A stretch of 64,000 nt of DNA from Pseudobdellovibrionaceae bacterium (GTDB lineage Bacteria; Bdellovibrionota; Bdellovibrionia; Bdellovibrionales; Bdellovibrionaceae), in assembly GCA_022843825.1 (NCBI GenBank), contig JALHMX010000009.1:50553-114552 (forward strand), given 5' to 3'. Both the position numbers and the translations under genes were made by a program. Of this stretch, positions 7,926-15,874 are shown in pieces. A model generated the notes under the pieces. The model was not told the DNA's origin and made no database searches. It worked only from the letters and a program-made list of their open reading frames with translations. Each line of letters opens with the position of its first letter. Position 1 is the first letter of the stretch.

Positions 7926-8452
7926 AAATACAACGTCAGCGCCGTGCTTAAAGATAAACTATTAATTTTAGCTCCGGTGATCTTAGCATCTTGATAAGCC
8001 AGATAACCTGATAATCCAACGACGTCATTTAATGGAAACCAACTTAACCCACTTGATAAACCTATTAAGGTCACATCATTTGTTACGCCGCCTCGATCTT
8101 CGTTAATCATCAATAAATGCACACGCACATAAGGAATATATTTAGAGCCTGGTCTGTTTTCAAGAAAGTTGTATCGGAAATATCCACCAAAAGCGGTTTT
8201 TCTTAATGGCGCCACCGTACTGCTGGCATTAGCATATCCCAATGTAGGTCCATACTCCATGACCCCAAGATTTCGACCAAACTCCACTTCCAGCTCTTGG
8301 CCTGTTTCATTTTCACTGGTGCCGTTGTCATAGCTTATTGAATTTGTCAGAAGAATATTAACTAAGGATCTGCCGTCAACCGACCAATCGCGGCCAGCAG
8401 CTTGAGATATTGAAGATACAAATATTGAAATGATGATCAAGAGTGATTTCAC
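7922..8452 (-). CDS. Small outer-membrane beta-barrel protein (paralogue A)
   Basis: This 176-residue protein has a signal peptide (to about SQAAG, residue 20) followed by alternating hydrophobic strands (LEVEFGRN, YGPTLGYAN, FGGYFRYNF, YIPYVRVHLLM, LIGLSSGLSWFP, LSGYLAYQD, LSTALTLYF). It ends in an aromatic LYF, the Bam recognition signature, and resembles 8-stranded OmpW/OmpX-sized porins. The start is GTG with AAGGAG six bases upstream. Start codon and spacer sit inside a long inverted repeat (8448-8505). It is paralogous to the next gene upstream on this strand: both share the GRxL block after the signal peptide and a WFPL/FFPF-type C-terminal segment. Function is otherwise unknown. Confidence 0.82.
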   Translation of the reverse strand: MKSLLIIISIFVSSISQAAGRDWSVDGRSLVNILLTNSISYDNGTSENETGQELEVEFGRNLGVMEYGPTLGYANASSTVAPLRKTAFGGYFRYNFLENRPGSKYIPYVRVHLLMINEDRGGVTNDVTLIGLSSGLSWFPLNDVVGLSGYLAYQDAKITGAKINSLSLSTALTLYF

Positions 8453-8505
8453 TGAAGACTCCTTGAGGGGTTTCTTTAATTACACCCTAAAGAATCTTCA
8501 GTGAA
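8448..8505 (-). promoter_or_regulatory. Inverted repeat sequestering the start codon of beta-barrel gene A
   Basis: TTCACTGAAGA (8448-8458) and TCTTCAGTGAA (8495-8505) are perfect 11-base inverted repeats. Directly inside the distal arm, TTCTTTA (8472-8478) pairs with TAAAGAA (8488-8494). On the minus-strand transcript the proximal arm covers the GTG start (8452-8450) and the ribosome-site spacer, while AAGGAG (8464-8459) lies in the unpaired 13-base bulge. This layout suits an RNA switch, thermometer or protein operator. Only the complementarity is observed. Confidence 0.5.
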
Positions 8506-8531
8506 TACTTGGACTAGCCTAAGGTACTATA

Positions 8532-9071
8532 TTAAAAATAGAGGTTGAATGTACCTTGAAGAGAAAAACCAGAAATAGTTGCTTCACTCGCTCCGGCTTC
8601 ATACTTAGAGGTTCTATAAACTGCTTCGGCATTTAAAGCAATAACATCACCAAATGGAAAAAAACTTGCTCCGCCAGTAAGAAAGTAAGCCAACTCATTT
8701 GAGGTCGCTCCAGTGTCATCATCTTCGAACTTAGTAACTCTCAATTTTGCGAAGGGAACTACCGATTCGCCAGCAATATTTTCGATAAAATTAATTCTAC
8801 CGTAGGCCCCAAAAGCCGTGCTTTTATCTTTGTTGGTTTCATCATCAGTATTTGAATATGCTAAATAAGGACCTACTTCAAATTTTCCAAAGTTATAGCC
8901 AGCATCAAAAACAAATGTCTGCGAATTCACATTGTACTTCGCCCCTGATTCAAATTTAACTTCCTGACTAAAAACTAACGCCATTAATGTACGGCCCGAT
9001 ACAACATAAGTTCTATCTGCTGACGCAGAAGTCGCTGCTAACATGGCTACCGCTATAATAATCTTTTTCAT
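8532..9071 (-). CDS. Small outer-membrane beta-barrel protein (paralogue B)
   Basis: This 179-residue protein has a clean signal peptide (MKKIIIAVAMLAATSASA, cut near residue 18). Amphipathic strands follow (FVFDAGYNFGKFEVGPYLAYSN, FGAYGRINF, VVPFAKLRVTKFE, FLTGGASFFPFGD), and the protein ends in LQGTFNLYF with a C-terminal Phe for Bam recognition. It parallels the downstream gene A in length, strand order and the GRTLM/GRSLV block after the signal peptide, so the two arose by tandem duplication. A strong AAAAGGAGAAAAAG leader precedes the ATG, with a short inverted repeat further upstream (9090-9106). Confidence 0.85.
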   Translation of the reverse strand: MKKIIIAVAMLAATSASADRTYVVSGRTLMALVFSQEVKFESGAKYNVNSQTFVFDAGYNFGKFEVGPYLAYSNTDDETNKDKSTAFGAYGRINFIENIAGESVVPFAKLRVTKFEDDDTGATSNELAYFLTGGASFFPFGDVIALNAEAVYRTSKYEAGASEATISGFSLQGTFNLYF

Positions 9072-9089
9072 CTTTTTCTCCTTTTGTAA

Positions 9090-9106
9090 TTAAGCGCTAT
9101 GCTTAA
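9090..9106 (-). promoter_or_regulatory. Short inverted repeat in the leader of beta-barrel gene B
   Basis: TTAAGC (9090-9095), five bases, GCTTAA (9101-9106), about 20 bases upstream of the ATG at 9071. It could be an operator half-site pair or a small leader hairpin. No regulator is identifiable. Confidence 0.25.
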
Positions 9107-9157
9107 ATATTTAAATTTAAAATCCTCACACTTTCGCCGCGCCGCTTACAGGAAAGT

Positions 9158-9174
9158 AGCCTGACCCCTTTTTA
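9158..9174 (-). repeat. 17-base motif overlapping a stop codon, copy 1
   Basis: The plus-strand string AGCCTGACCCCTTTTTA here is identical to bases 18073-18089. In both places its last three bases are the TAA stop codon of a minus-strand gene, so on the coding strand the stop runs straight into AAAAGGGGTCAGGCT. It is not a hairpin. See the corresponding finding. Confidence 0.6.
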
Positions 9175-10140
9175 CTTTCCCATGACGTAATAAAAAATAA
9201 GAGGGGCGACGATGGACGCATCACTTTCCACGATGTACTTAGGAGTATCGATGGCAAGCTTTCCCCAAGTAATTTTTTCGTTAGGAACTGCGCCAGAGTA
9301 TGATCCGTAAGAGGTCGTCGAATCAGAGATCTGAGCGAAGTAACTCCACAGTGGAACGTCTTCGTGACCTAAATCTTGTGAAAGCATCGGGACAACGCAA
9401 ATTGGAAAATCGCCAGCGATACCGCCACCGATTTGGAAAAAACCAACTTTTTTCTTGGTCGCTGTTTTCATGTACCAGTCCGCCCAATAGGTCATATACT
9501 GAATGCCTGATTTCACTGTGTGCGGGCTTTTGATGTCGCCCTTGATCAGATGTCCTGCAAAAATATTTCCGGTAGTGGAGTCTTCCCAACCTGGAACCAC
9601 CATCGGAAGATTTTTTTCCGCCGCTGCTAATAGCCATGAATCTTTGGGGTCGATTTGATAATGTTTTTTTAATTTACCACTGAGTAAAATTTTATACATG
9701 TATTCATGGGGAAAATAGCTTTCACCTTTTTTTTCAGCGGCTTGCCACTCTTCTAAGATCGCATCTTCAATCCTGCGAATGGCTTCTTCTTCCGGAATAC
9801 ACGTGTCAGTTACACGATTTAAATGACGCTCTAAAAGTTTTTGCTCATCTTCAGGCGTTAGGTCACGGTAATTAGGAATCCGCACATAATGATCATGGGC
9901 CACCAAATTATAAACATCTTCTTCCAAGTTTGCACCAGTACAAGAAATGGCATGAACCTTACCTTGACGAATCATCTCCGCCAACGACAAGCCCAATTCA
10001 GCTGAACTCATGGCACCGGCCAAAGTCACTAGCATCTGCCCGCCCTCATCAATATGTTTTTTATATCCTGCTGCTGCATCCTTTAATGCGGCCGCATTAA
10101 AGTGACGATAGTGATGATCAATAAATTGGGTAATTGTCAT
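9172..10140 (-). CDS. Deoxyhypusine-synthase-family protein
   Basis: This 322-residue protein belongs to the DHS/homospermidine-synthase-like family, which transfers the aminobutyl group of spermidine using NAD. Family blocks include ISCTGANLEEDVYNL (65-79), VPGWEDSTTGNI (182-193), FFQIGGGIAGDF (234-245), ISDSTTSYGSYSGA (271-284) and the catalytic lysine in TWGK (K294). Bacteria lack eIF5A, so the acceptor is probably a polyamine (homospermidine formation) or another amine; the sequence does not decide. The start overlaps the stop of an upstream 49-residue membrane protein (ATGA), with CAGGAGAC as ribosome site, so it is translationally coupled to that gene and to tcdA. Confidence 0.88.
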   Translation of the reverse strand: MTITQFIDHHYRHFNAAALKDAAAGYKKHIDEGGQMLVTLAGAMSSAELGLSLAEMIRQGKVHAISCTGANLEEDVYNLVAHDHYVRIPNYRDLTPEDEQKLLERHLNRVTDTCIPEEEAIRRIEDAILEEWQAAEKKGESYFPHEYMYKILLSGKLKKHYQIDPKDSWLLAAAEKNLPMVVPGWEDSTTGNIFAGHLIKGDIKSPHTVKSGIQYMTYWADWYMKTATKKKVGFFQIGGGIAGDFPICVVPMLSQDLGHEDVPLWSYFAQISDSTTSYGSYSGAVPNEKITWGKLAIDTPKYIVESDASIVAPLIFYYVMGK

Positions 10141-10286
10141 GTTGAAGTCTCCTGTGAGGTCAATTTTTTCTTTGAATTTTTATTTAATTTATATTCTTTG
10201 TACCAATGCCAAAATGTAACACTGATAACAATAAAGCCCACTATCAAAACGATAAGGGCAGTTCCAAAAAAGATGATCATGCTCAT
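10137..10286 (-). CDS. 49-residue single-span membrane protein
   Basis: This short gene fits exactly between two others. Its ATG (10286-10284) overlaps the tcdA stop by ATGA, and its TGA (10139-10137) overlaps the start of the DHS-like gene by ATGA. The product begins MSMIIFFG, has one hydrophobic segment of about 22 residues (IIFFGTALIVLIVGFIVISV), then WHWYKEYKL and a basic, polar tail rich in Lys and Ser ending TSQETST. The double 4-base overlap is strong evidence that it is translated. I do not recognise a family, and its size resembles small assembly or regulatory membrane peptides. It could tether or modulate a neighbour, which is an inference. Confidence 0.75.
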   Translation of the reverse strand: MSMIIFFGTALIVLIVGFIVISVTFWHWYKEYKLNKNSKKKLTSQETST

Positions 10287-11176
10287 TGCTGTAAACCTTT
10301 ATTCGTATTGTGACGAGCCACTTCGGGTTGAGTGTGAGTTTCAATATTGGTGATTTGACGAACCACCCACGAAGCCATAGCTAAACCAAATGCTCCGGTC
10401 ACAAAACTTGCTGTTCCGTATATGACATTTCGATGAAGGCAGCCATGAGGATTATTTTCACCCTGAGGACATACACATTTAAAACCTTGTCCTTGATCAT
10501 AATGAAGCTCTACAGGCTCCATGGGAACTTCATCTGAGAAGACACAAGGAATATCAAAAAACTTGCCTTTAGGAAAATTGTACTCTTGTCGAAGTATTTT
10601 TCGAACTGTATGCGATAGTGGATCTAAATGCGTTTTAGCTAAATCAGTAATTCGTATTCGCGTCGGATCCATCTTCGCCGATGCACCACCGCTGGTGATA
10701 ACTTTTAAACTCTGTTGACGACATTGATTTAATAAAAAAGTTTTCGCCGTTAAATTATCAATGCAATCCACAATATAATCCGGCTTTAAATCCAAAATAG
10801 CCGCAGAAGTCTCTGAATTGTAAAATTGGGGTAAGGACACCACTTCCGCCTGCGGATTTACTTTACGAAGACGCTCAGCCATAATATCGGCTTTTTTTCG
10901 TCCCACTAAGCCTTGCAGCGCATGCAACTGACGATTTGCATTGGTGATGCAAATCTCGTCGTGATCAATCAAAGTTAATTTCCCTACACCTGATCGAGCT
11001 AAACTTTCGGCAGCCCAGGATCCAACACCACCTAATCCAATGACCATAACATGCGAGCCAAATAATTTTTGCATATTTTGATCACCCACAAGTCGGCCCA
11101 TACGATCAAATCGACGATGCAACATATACCGATTTTCAGGGTGTACTGAGTGATTTACAGCGGTTAAATTTTCCAT
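10283..11176 (-). CDS. tcdA: tRNA threonylcarbamoyladenosine dehydratase (TcdA/CsdL, ThiF/E1-like)
   Basis: TcdA uses ATP to cyclise t6A37 of ANN-decoding tRNAs to ct6A. The 297-residue protein carries the E1-like nucleotide loop GLGGVGSWAAESLARSG (47-63), the acidic LIDHDEICITNANRQLHA segment (69-86), and VDCIDNLTAKTFL and SGGASAKMDPTRIRI blocks. The C-terminal portion GTASFVTGAFGLAMASWVVRQI is typical of TcdA rather than of ThiF or MoeB. A cysteine-containing insert (CVCPQGENNPHGC) precedes it. It is first in a coupled set with the 49-residue membrane protein and the DHS-like gene. tatD lies upstream on the same strand, 21 bases away. Confidence 0.9.
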   Translation of the reverse strand: MENLTAVNHSVHPENRYMLHRRFDRMGRLVGDQNMQKLFGSHVMVIGLGGVGSWAAESLARSGVGKLTLIDHDEICITNANRQLHALQGLVGRKKADIMAERLRKVNPQAEVVSLPQFYNSETSAAILDLKPDYIVDCIDNLTAKTFLLNQCRQQSLKVITSGGASAKMDPTRIRITDLAKTHLDPLSHTVRKILRQEYNFPKGKFFDIPCVFSDEVPMEPVELHYDQGQGFKCVCPQGENNPHGCLHRNVIYGTASFVTGAFGLAMASWVVRQITNIETHTQPEVARHNTNKGLQQ

Positions 11177-11197
11177 GCGGGAAACATAACAAAAGAC

Positions 11198-12010
11198 TTA
11201 TAAGCTGAAAAGCTTTTTAAAATTTCGGGTAGAGATTTCCATAACTGATTCGGGTTCCAAATTACGAAGCTCACCTATCACTTTTGCAATTTGCCATAGA
11301 CTTGAGCTGTCATTAGGGCCCTGCCAGCCTTGAGGCGCCTGATCTGGCATATCTGATTCCAAAAGCAGAGCATCCAATGGAATCTGAGCCATGGTCTTTC
11401 GTAGTTTTTGGTTTTTCTCGTAGGTCACTGCACCGCCTATGCTAATGAACATTCCCAAATCGATGTATTTTGTAGCAATTTCGAAACTTCCGTTAAAGGC
11501 ATGCACTAATCCACCTTTTGCTGGAGCTCCCCATAAATCAAAAACCTGTAAGGCTTTCTCGTGGGCTTGTACGATATGCAGAACTAATGGCTTTTTGTAG
11601 GCCTTTGCTAATTGAATTTGATTCTCAAAAAAATCAATCTGATGTGAGATGGCCTCATCTTTTGATAACTCTCCTGATTCTAATATCTTATCGCGAAAAT
11701 CTAAACCCGTTTCTCCCAGTGCCAGTGGGCTGTGTTCACTAGACCCTAGGTACTGAGCCAGCTCATCTAATGCGGCTTCGCAATCGTAAGCTAAAGTTTT
11801 GGAAACAAAATAGGGATGCAATCCGAAACATAAATAGAATTTTTCAGGATACATTTTTTGTAACTCAATTTGCAGCTTCCAATCAGCGGGATCGACTCCG
11901 CCGAGTAAAAATTGAGTGATCTTCATATCTTCAGCTTTTTTAAGTAAAGCCGTTTTGTCTGGATGCGAAACTTTGATATCCGACCAATGTGCATGTGAAT
12001 CAATATACAT
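11198..12010 (-). CDS. TatD-family metal-dependent DNase
   Basis: This is a 270-residue amidohydrolase-fold protein of the TatD/YcfH/YjjV group (3'-5' exonuclease or D-aminoacyl-tRNA deacylase-like). Metal ligands are visible: the H-x-H of DSHAHW (4-9), Glu in LGETGLDF, His in VLHIVQAH, His in GLVHAFNGS and Asp in LLLESDMPDQAP. It is cytoplasmic with no signal peptide. It probably heads the operon that continues into tcdA. An inverted ACAAG/CTTGT pair lies just upstream, with no clear function. Confidence 0.9.
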   Translation of the reverse strand: MYIDSHAHWSDIKVSHPDKTALLKKAEDMKITQFLLGGVDPADWKLQIELQKMYPEKFYLCFGLHPYFVSKTLAYDCEAALDELAQYLGSSEHSPLALGETGLDFRDKILESGELSKDEAISHQIDFFENQIQLAKAYKKPLVLHIVQAHEKALQVFDLWGAPAKGGLVHAFNGSFEIATKYIDLGMFISIGGAVTYEKNQKLRKTMAQIPLDALLLESDMPDQAPQGWQGPNDSSSLWQIAKVIGELRNLEPESVMEISTRNFKKLFSL

Positions 12011-12108
12011 AAAGACAAGGTAGCCCTAAGTCTTGTTTTTCTCAAGTCTTCCTTCGCAATACCGATAATAAATTGTAATCATAAGTACACGCACCAGCAG
12101 AGGGAAAT

Positions 12109-13158
12109 ATGAAACAAATGTCTTTCAATATGGGCTTTGAAATAAAAATGGCTTCCGGGCCTATCAGCACTCCTACTCAGTTTATTCCTTGGAATAAAAA
12201 AACCGACTCATCGGATTACACGCCCACGACGACTTTGAAATACATGAATGATGCTTTAATTGGTATGAATTATCATGTTTTAAATCAGTTTAAACATCTA
12301 TCAAACACTGACACTCAATTTATCAAAAACTATTTAAAAAATATCGACCCCTACTTTGAAATTTACGCAAAATCCTCGCTACGTTTAAAGGATGTTTACA
12401 AGAAAACGGAACAGCCAAAGCCCCCTCAAAAATTAATCTCTGATTTTGAAAATGAGTTCAGCCAAGCCGTTGATAAATGCTTTTCCAATGACAATGTTCA
12501 GCTTAAGTTTATAGGCGAGGCCTTAAATATTTTAAGTGATTTTGAAAAGAAATTAGGGAATGCTTTCTTATACAACTTTACCTTCGAGTTTTCTGAAAAT
12601 TTCACAGGTCAACTTATTAGTTTTTATTCATTTTTATTTCATATCCGTACAGTAACAGCGATGAATCATAATGATCAGGTCAGCGATTCAGCTTTCGAAA
12701 GTATTCGCTGTGACTCTATTTCAGACTATCTTGCTCGGACAGACTACACAGCCAATGACGCCCTTCTTTATTGGCAGTTTAAAAAATTGACCACCCCATT
12801 TGTTGGAGTCAGTGATGTTCGCGTTGAAAAACTGCTGGTTAATCCTTTAGAGCAAGCTTTCTTCAAGTTTAACCATAACGCATGTTCTTTAGTTAATAAT
12901 CTGCCTGAAAGCTTTTTAACTACGCACAATGCCGTCCAATTAGAGGACGCCTTACATCAGATTCAAGTGGATTGGCTACTGGGTTCTAGTTGTGGCTTAC
13001 TTTTCCGCTTACGCGAAGAATTTTATGGACTTCAACATGGCTACGATAAAATTTTCTGGCCGGAAGCCAGTTACAGCAAACCTCAAAAAGTCGCCACCCT
13101 TAATTTTTGTTTTGAATTGTCAGAAAGTGATTTTTTAAACTCTAAAAAAACGGGCTAA
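12109..13158 (+). CDS. Conserved-looking cytoplasmic protein of unknown function
   Basis: This 349-residue protein has no signal peptide or membrane segment. The ATG has GAGGG eight bases upstream. The sequence is mainly helical, with a His/aromatic-rich central part (ISFYSFLFHIRTVTAMNHND, and YTANDALLYWQF) and a second aromatic block (VDWLLGSSCGLLFRLREEFYGLQHGYDK). The histidines followed by Trp/Phe-rich helices vaguely recall helical haem or metal enzymes, but I see no motif that identifies a family. It stands alone, divergent from tatD and convergent with the DedA gene three bases away. Codon use looks like that of its neighbours. Confidence 0.7.
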   Translation: MKQMSFNMGFEIKMASGPISTPTQFIPWNKKTDSSDYTPTTTLKYMNDALIGMNYHVLNQFKHLSNTDTQFIKNYLKNIDPYFEIYAKSSLRLKDVYKKTEQPKPPQKLISDFENEFSQAVDKCFSNDNVQLKFIGEALNILSDFEKKLGNAFLYNFTFEFSENFTGQLISFYSFLFHIRTVTAMNHNDQVSDSAFESIRCDSISDYLARTDYTANDALLYWQFKKLTTPFVGVSDVRVEKLLVNPLEQAFFKFNHNACSLVNNLPESFLTTHNAVQLEDALHQIQVDWLLGSSCGLLFRLREEFYGLQHGYDKIFWPEASYSKPQKVATLNFCFELSESDFLNSKKTG

Positions 13159-13161
13159 CTG

Positions 13162-13863
13162 TTAAACGCCGTTAGCCAATTTACGCGTAGACCATTTTTT
13201 GTAAATGTAAACTATCAGCGCCAAAATAAGTATCCCAAAAATGATATATTTAAATTGTTTAAATACACCATAAATGCGGTCTCCGTAGTGCGCAAACAAA
13301 AGCACCTGTGTTGGCACAGAAAGTAACGCCGCAATACCGTCAACAACCATAAATTTCCAAACTGGAAATTTGACCATGCCACAAGCTAGGTGACCTGGAA
13401 ATCGAATACCCGGTGTAAAACGAAAAATCCCACAGGCTAACGCTCCATATTTGTTAGTCCAGGCCTCTATCCTTTGGCGGCTATCTGGCGGTATCATCTT
13501 TTTTACAGGGCCCCATTCAAATACTCTCGGTCCAAAAAACCGGCCGATGGCATATATCAATAAGTCCGCTCCAAAAACGGCAAAAAAAGCAACAATCGCT
13601 AAAGTCGTTGGATCCACATGCGGCGCGCCTGGATATGGCGGCGGATAAAGATGCGGATTTGCACCAATATATGCCAAAGTCCCAACGCTAACTAAAGTGA
13701 CCTCTTCAGGAAATGGCAAACCAACTGCGGATAACAACATCATAACAATCAGAAAAAAATAAATCCAGAAAGGCTGAAACGCGAATGGTTTCAAACATTC
13801 TAAAACTTCTGTACTGCTAAAAAGACACTGAATTGTTTCTTGGATCATCAATGTATTGTTCAT
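13162..13863 (-). CDS. DedA-family membrane protein (SNARE-associated/VTT domain)
   Basis: DedA proteins are inner-membrane transporters linked to undecaprenyl-phosphate or phospholipid flipping and envelope integrity. From ATG 13863 the product has 233 residues. A first span (WIYFFLIVMMLLSAVGLPFPEE) carries the family's acidic FPEE re-entrant signature, followed by GADLLIYAIGRFFGPRVFEWGP and the second signature GIFRFTPGIRFPGHLACGM. A C-terminal span (YIIFGILILALIVYIY) and a basic tail end the protein. A longer frame to 14013 would overlap the divergent RluA-type gene by 90 bases and adds nothing family-like, so I reject it. The proline-rich loop YPPPYPGAPH (near residue 77) is an oddity. 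Confidence 0.88.
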   Translation of the reverse strand: MNNTLMIQETIQCLFSSTEVLECLKPFAFQPFWIYFFLIVMMLLSAVGLPFPEEVTLVSVGTLAYIGANPHLYPPPYPGAPHVDPTTLAIVAFFAVFGADLLIYAIGRFFGPRVFEWGPVKKMIPPDSRQRIEAWTNKYGALACGIFRFTPGIRFPGHLACGMVKFPVWKFMVVDGIAALLSVPTQVLLFAHYGDRIYGVFKQFKYIIFGILILALIVYIYKKWSTRKLANGV

Positions 13864-13923
13864 TTTTTTTAGAAAAATGTTAAGTCCTTGAATGAGTACG
13901 GAACAGTGTGCTAACAAAATAGA

Positions 13924-14820
13924 ATGCACACAGTAGTTACATCCCAGGGTTTTGAGTACGGCGTTAAACACTTTTATAGTCCTGTCGATGGAATGGCCAT
14001 TGACATTATCCAAAACGCATTAAACCTAGACACTCAAAACATAGCTGACCTGTTTACGATCGGCGCCGTCTACATTAATAATCTACGCTCATTGAATTCG
14101 CAACAAACCGTACATTATGGACAACTCATTCGAGTCCACACTAGACCGCGCAAATATTTCGTTAATTATGAATGGAAAAAGCATATCGTTTTTGAACACG
14201 ATGATTTTTTAGTTTTAAATAAACCTTCTGGATTACCTAGCCATCCTTCCGTCGACAATATTATAGAAAACAGTCTTACCCAAGCAGAACTCAGTTTACA
14301 GACTAAGCTTTTTATTTCGCATCGATTAGATACCACGACAGAGGGTCTTATTGTTTACGGGAAAAACACAAAATTTGTTAAAGCATTTAATATACAGCTT
14401 CAGCAAAAAACCATAGAAAAAAAGTATGCGGCTCTTATACAAACTGCTATCACACTTCCCTCCCGACTTATCCACTACATGGAACCCTCTCCCCGCGCTC
14501 CTAAAAAAGTCTCGCCTGTTTTTCAAGAAGACTGGGATGAATGCGAGCTTCTGATAGAGAAACAAGAACCTTATGAAGTTCCCGGTGAAAATGATATTGT
14601 AAAATTAAAAATTAACTTAATTACCGGTAGAACTCATCAAATTCGTGCGCAGCTTGCTGAAACCGGATATCCCCTACTTGGCGATCAACTTTATGGATCC
14701 GAACTTAAATGGAATAAAAATCCACATACAAAAAATCAAATAGCACTTAAAGCCTGTCTTATTGATTTCTTATACGAAGATCAGCGACATATTTTTGAAC
14801 TGCCAGAAAATTTTGATTAA
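13924..14820 (+). CDS. RluA-family pseudouridine synthase
   Basis: This enzyme isomerises uridine to pseudouridine in rRNA or tRNA. The 298-residue sequence has an N-terminal S4-like region (about 20-75), the entry motif VLNKPSGLPSHPS (97-109), the catalytic HRLDTTTEGLIVYGK (133-147, nucleophile D136), and the C-terminal KINLITGRTHQIRAQLAETGYPLLGDQLYG. The active-site motif has TTTEG where most members have TTSG, a mild variation. The exact target cannot be assigned. Its TAA shares a TTAA palindrome with the convergent outer-membrane protein gene. Confidence 0.9.
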   Translation: MHTVVTSQGFEYGVKHFYSPVDGMAIDIIQNALNLDTQNIADLFTIGAVYINNLRSLNSQQTVHYGQLIRVHTRPRKYFVNYEWKKHIVFEHDDFLVLNKPSGLPSHPSVDNIIENSLTQAELSLQTKLFISHRLDTTTEGLIVYGKNTKFVKAFNIQLQQKTIEKKYAALIQTAITLPSRLIHYMEPSPRAPKKVSPVFQEDWDECELLIEKQEPYEVPGENDIVKLKINLITGRTHQIRAQLAETGYPLLGDQLYGSELKWNKNPHTKNQIALKACLIDFLYEDQRHIFELPENFD

Positions 14821-15767
14821 AATAGTATTGAATTAAATAGTAATGAATAGCTGGTCTCATCGCTACGATCCGTGAGTATCAAGTTCTTTTCCGTACGTGC
14901 ACCCACAATAAACATGATAGAACGACTTGGACGAACCTCAAGTCCACCACCATAATAAAAATTACTTTGTCGAAATTGGTTGCGCTCGCGATCGGTATTA
15001 ACGTCCGAAGTGTTTGACCAAAACTCCTCAAATTCTAAGGTGCCTTGTAACGAAAAAGTTCTATTCAGGTTTGCACTTAAAGTAACACCGTGATCCGAGT
15101 CCGCCATAGCCGTCGTTTGCAACTGATTGGGTCTATTTGGGTTAGCATTACTTAACGCTACCGTTGTTCTTTGAAAGTAATAACTGGGTTTAACAAAGAA
15201 TCGCAGATAGCTATGTCGACCTAAATAGCGCCGCACATCCCATTCTAATCGTAATCGCGCAATCATTCCTGAATCTTTTGAAGCCTCACTGGTGGGTAGA
15301 TACAATCGCGGCTTAAAACGCACACTCCACGCCGGATCGATATAGTCTTCAAGTATATTTCGAATCGATGCCGCAAAAGAGAAGTCGCGAATGCGAATTT
15401 TATTCGTAACCTCATCACCATATGAGTTAACGCCTTCAATTGAATAACCGAATGCAGGTCGAGCTGAAATCAAAATGTCGTGATTTACAAAATAACTTAA
15501 GGATATATAGGAATCAAAAATATCAAAAGATGGATTGGCATTTCTGAATTGCTGGTCTTTATATCCACCAATAAAAAATAAAGAAGCACCAAATCTTTGA
15601 TTGCCAAAATTAATTTCATCAACATCATCAGTTAAAGTGGAGCCGCTTTCCCTGGTCGCCGTTGCTGTCACAGAGGTTGCACTACTTTGTTCCGACGTTT
15701 CGTTTTGGGCAAAGGATACGGAGAAAAGAAACTGAACAATTAACAAACAAAGGGTGGGCCATCTCAT
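14817..15767 (-). CDS. Outer-membrane beta-barrel protein of unknown function
   Basis: I start it at ATG 15767, because AGGAGA lies seven bases upstream and a signal peptide follows at once (MRWPTLCLLIVQFLFSVSFAQ). A longer frame to 15824 adds a non-signal-like leader. The 316-residue product has a Ser/Thr-rich mature start and then regular amphipathic strands (FGASLFFIGGYK, ISLSYFVNHDILISARPAFGY, FSFAASI, ARLRLEWDV, YYFQRTTVAL, NFYYGGGLEVRPSRSIMFIVGART) and ends in SLLFNSILF, a C-terminal Phe. It looks like a 12-14-strand barrel. I do not recognise a family. Confidence 0.8.
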   Translation of the reverse strand: MRWPTLCLLIVQFLFSVSFAQNETSEQSSATSVTATATRESGSTLTDDVDEINFGNQRFGASLFFIGGYKDQQFRNANPSFDIFDSYISLSYFVNHDILISARPAFGYSIEGVNSYGDEVTNKIRIRDFSFAASIRNILEDYIDPAWSVRFKPRLYLPTSEASKDSGMIARLRLEWDVRRYLGRHSYLRFFVKPSYYFQRTTVALSNANPNRPNQLQTTAMADSDHGVTLSANLNRTFSLQGTLEFEEFWSNTSDVNTDRERNQFRQSNFYYGGGLEVRPSRSIMFIVGARTEKNLILTDRSDETSYSLLFNSILF

Positions 15768-15874
15768 GGAAATATCTCCTGAAAATGAGTTTAGAACTGT
15801 TCGAAAATATATATCACGACGCAATATAGAAACTAAAGCTAGATCTTAACAAAATAACAAATTAGGCTTTTTTT

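Noticed and set aside
9300..9637. Open frames on both strands inside the DHS-like gene
   Set aside because: They lie wholly within a gene with clear family motifs and show no ribosome site or protein-like features.
10102..10353. Plus-strand 83-residue frame across the tcdA/DHS junction
   Set aside because: It is antisense to three coupled minus-strand genes, including the 49-residue frame that has overlap support at both ends.
13864..14013. 50-residue N-terminal extension of the DedA gene
   Set aside because: It overlaps the divergent RluA-type gene by 90 bases, has no ribosome site, and the DedA family begins after it.
15768..15824. Upstream extension of the outer-membrane protein gene at 14817
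   Set aside because: It would bury the signal peptide, and AGGAGA sits correctly before ATG 15767.
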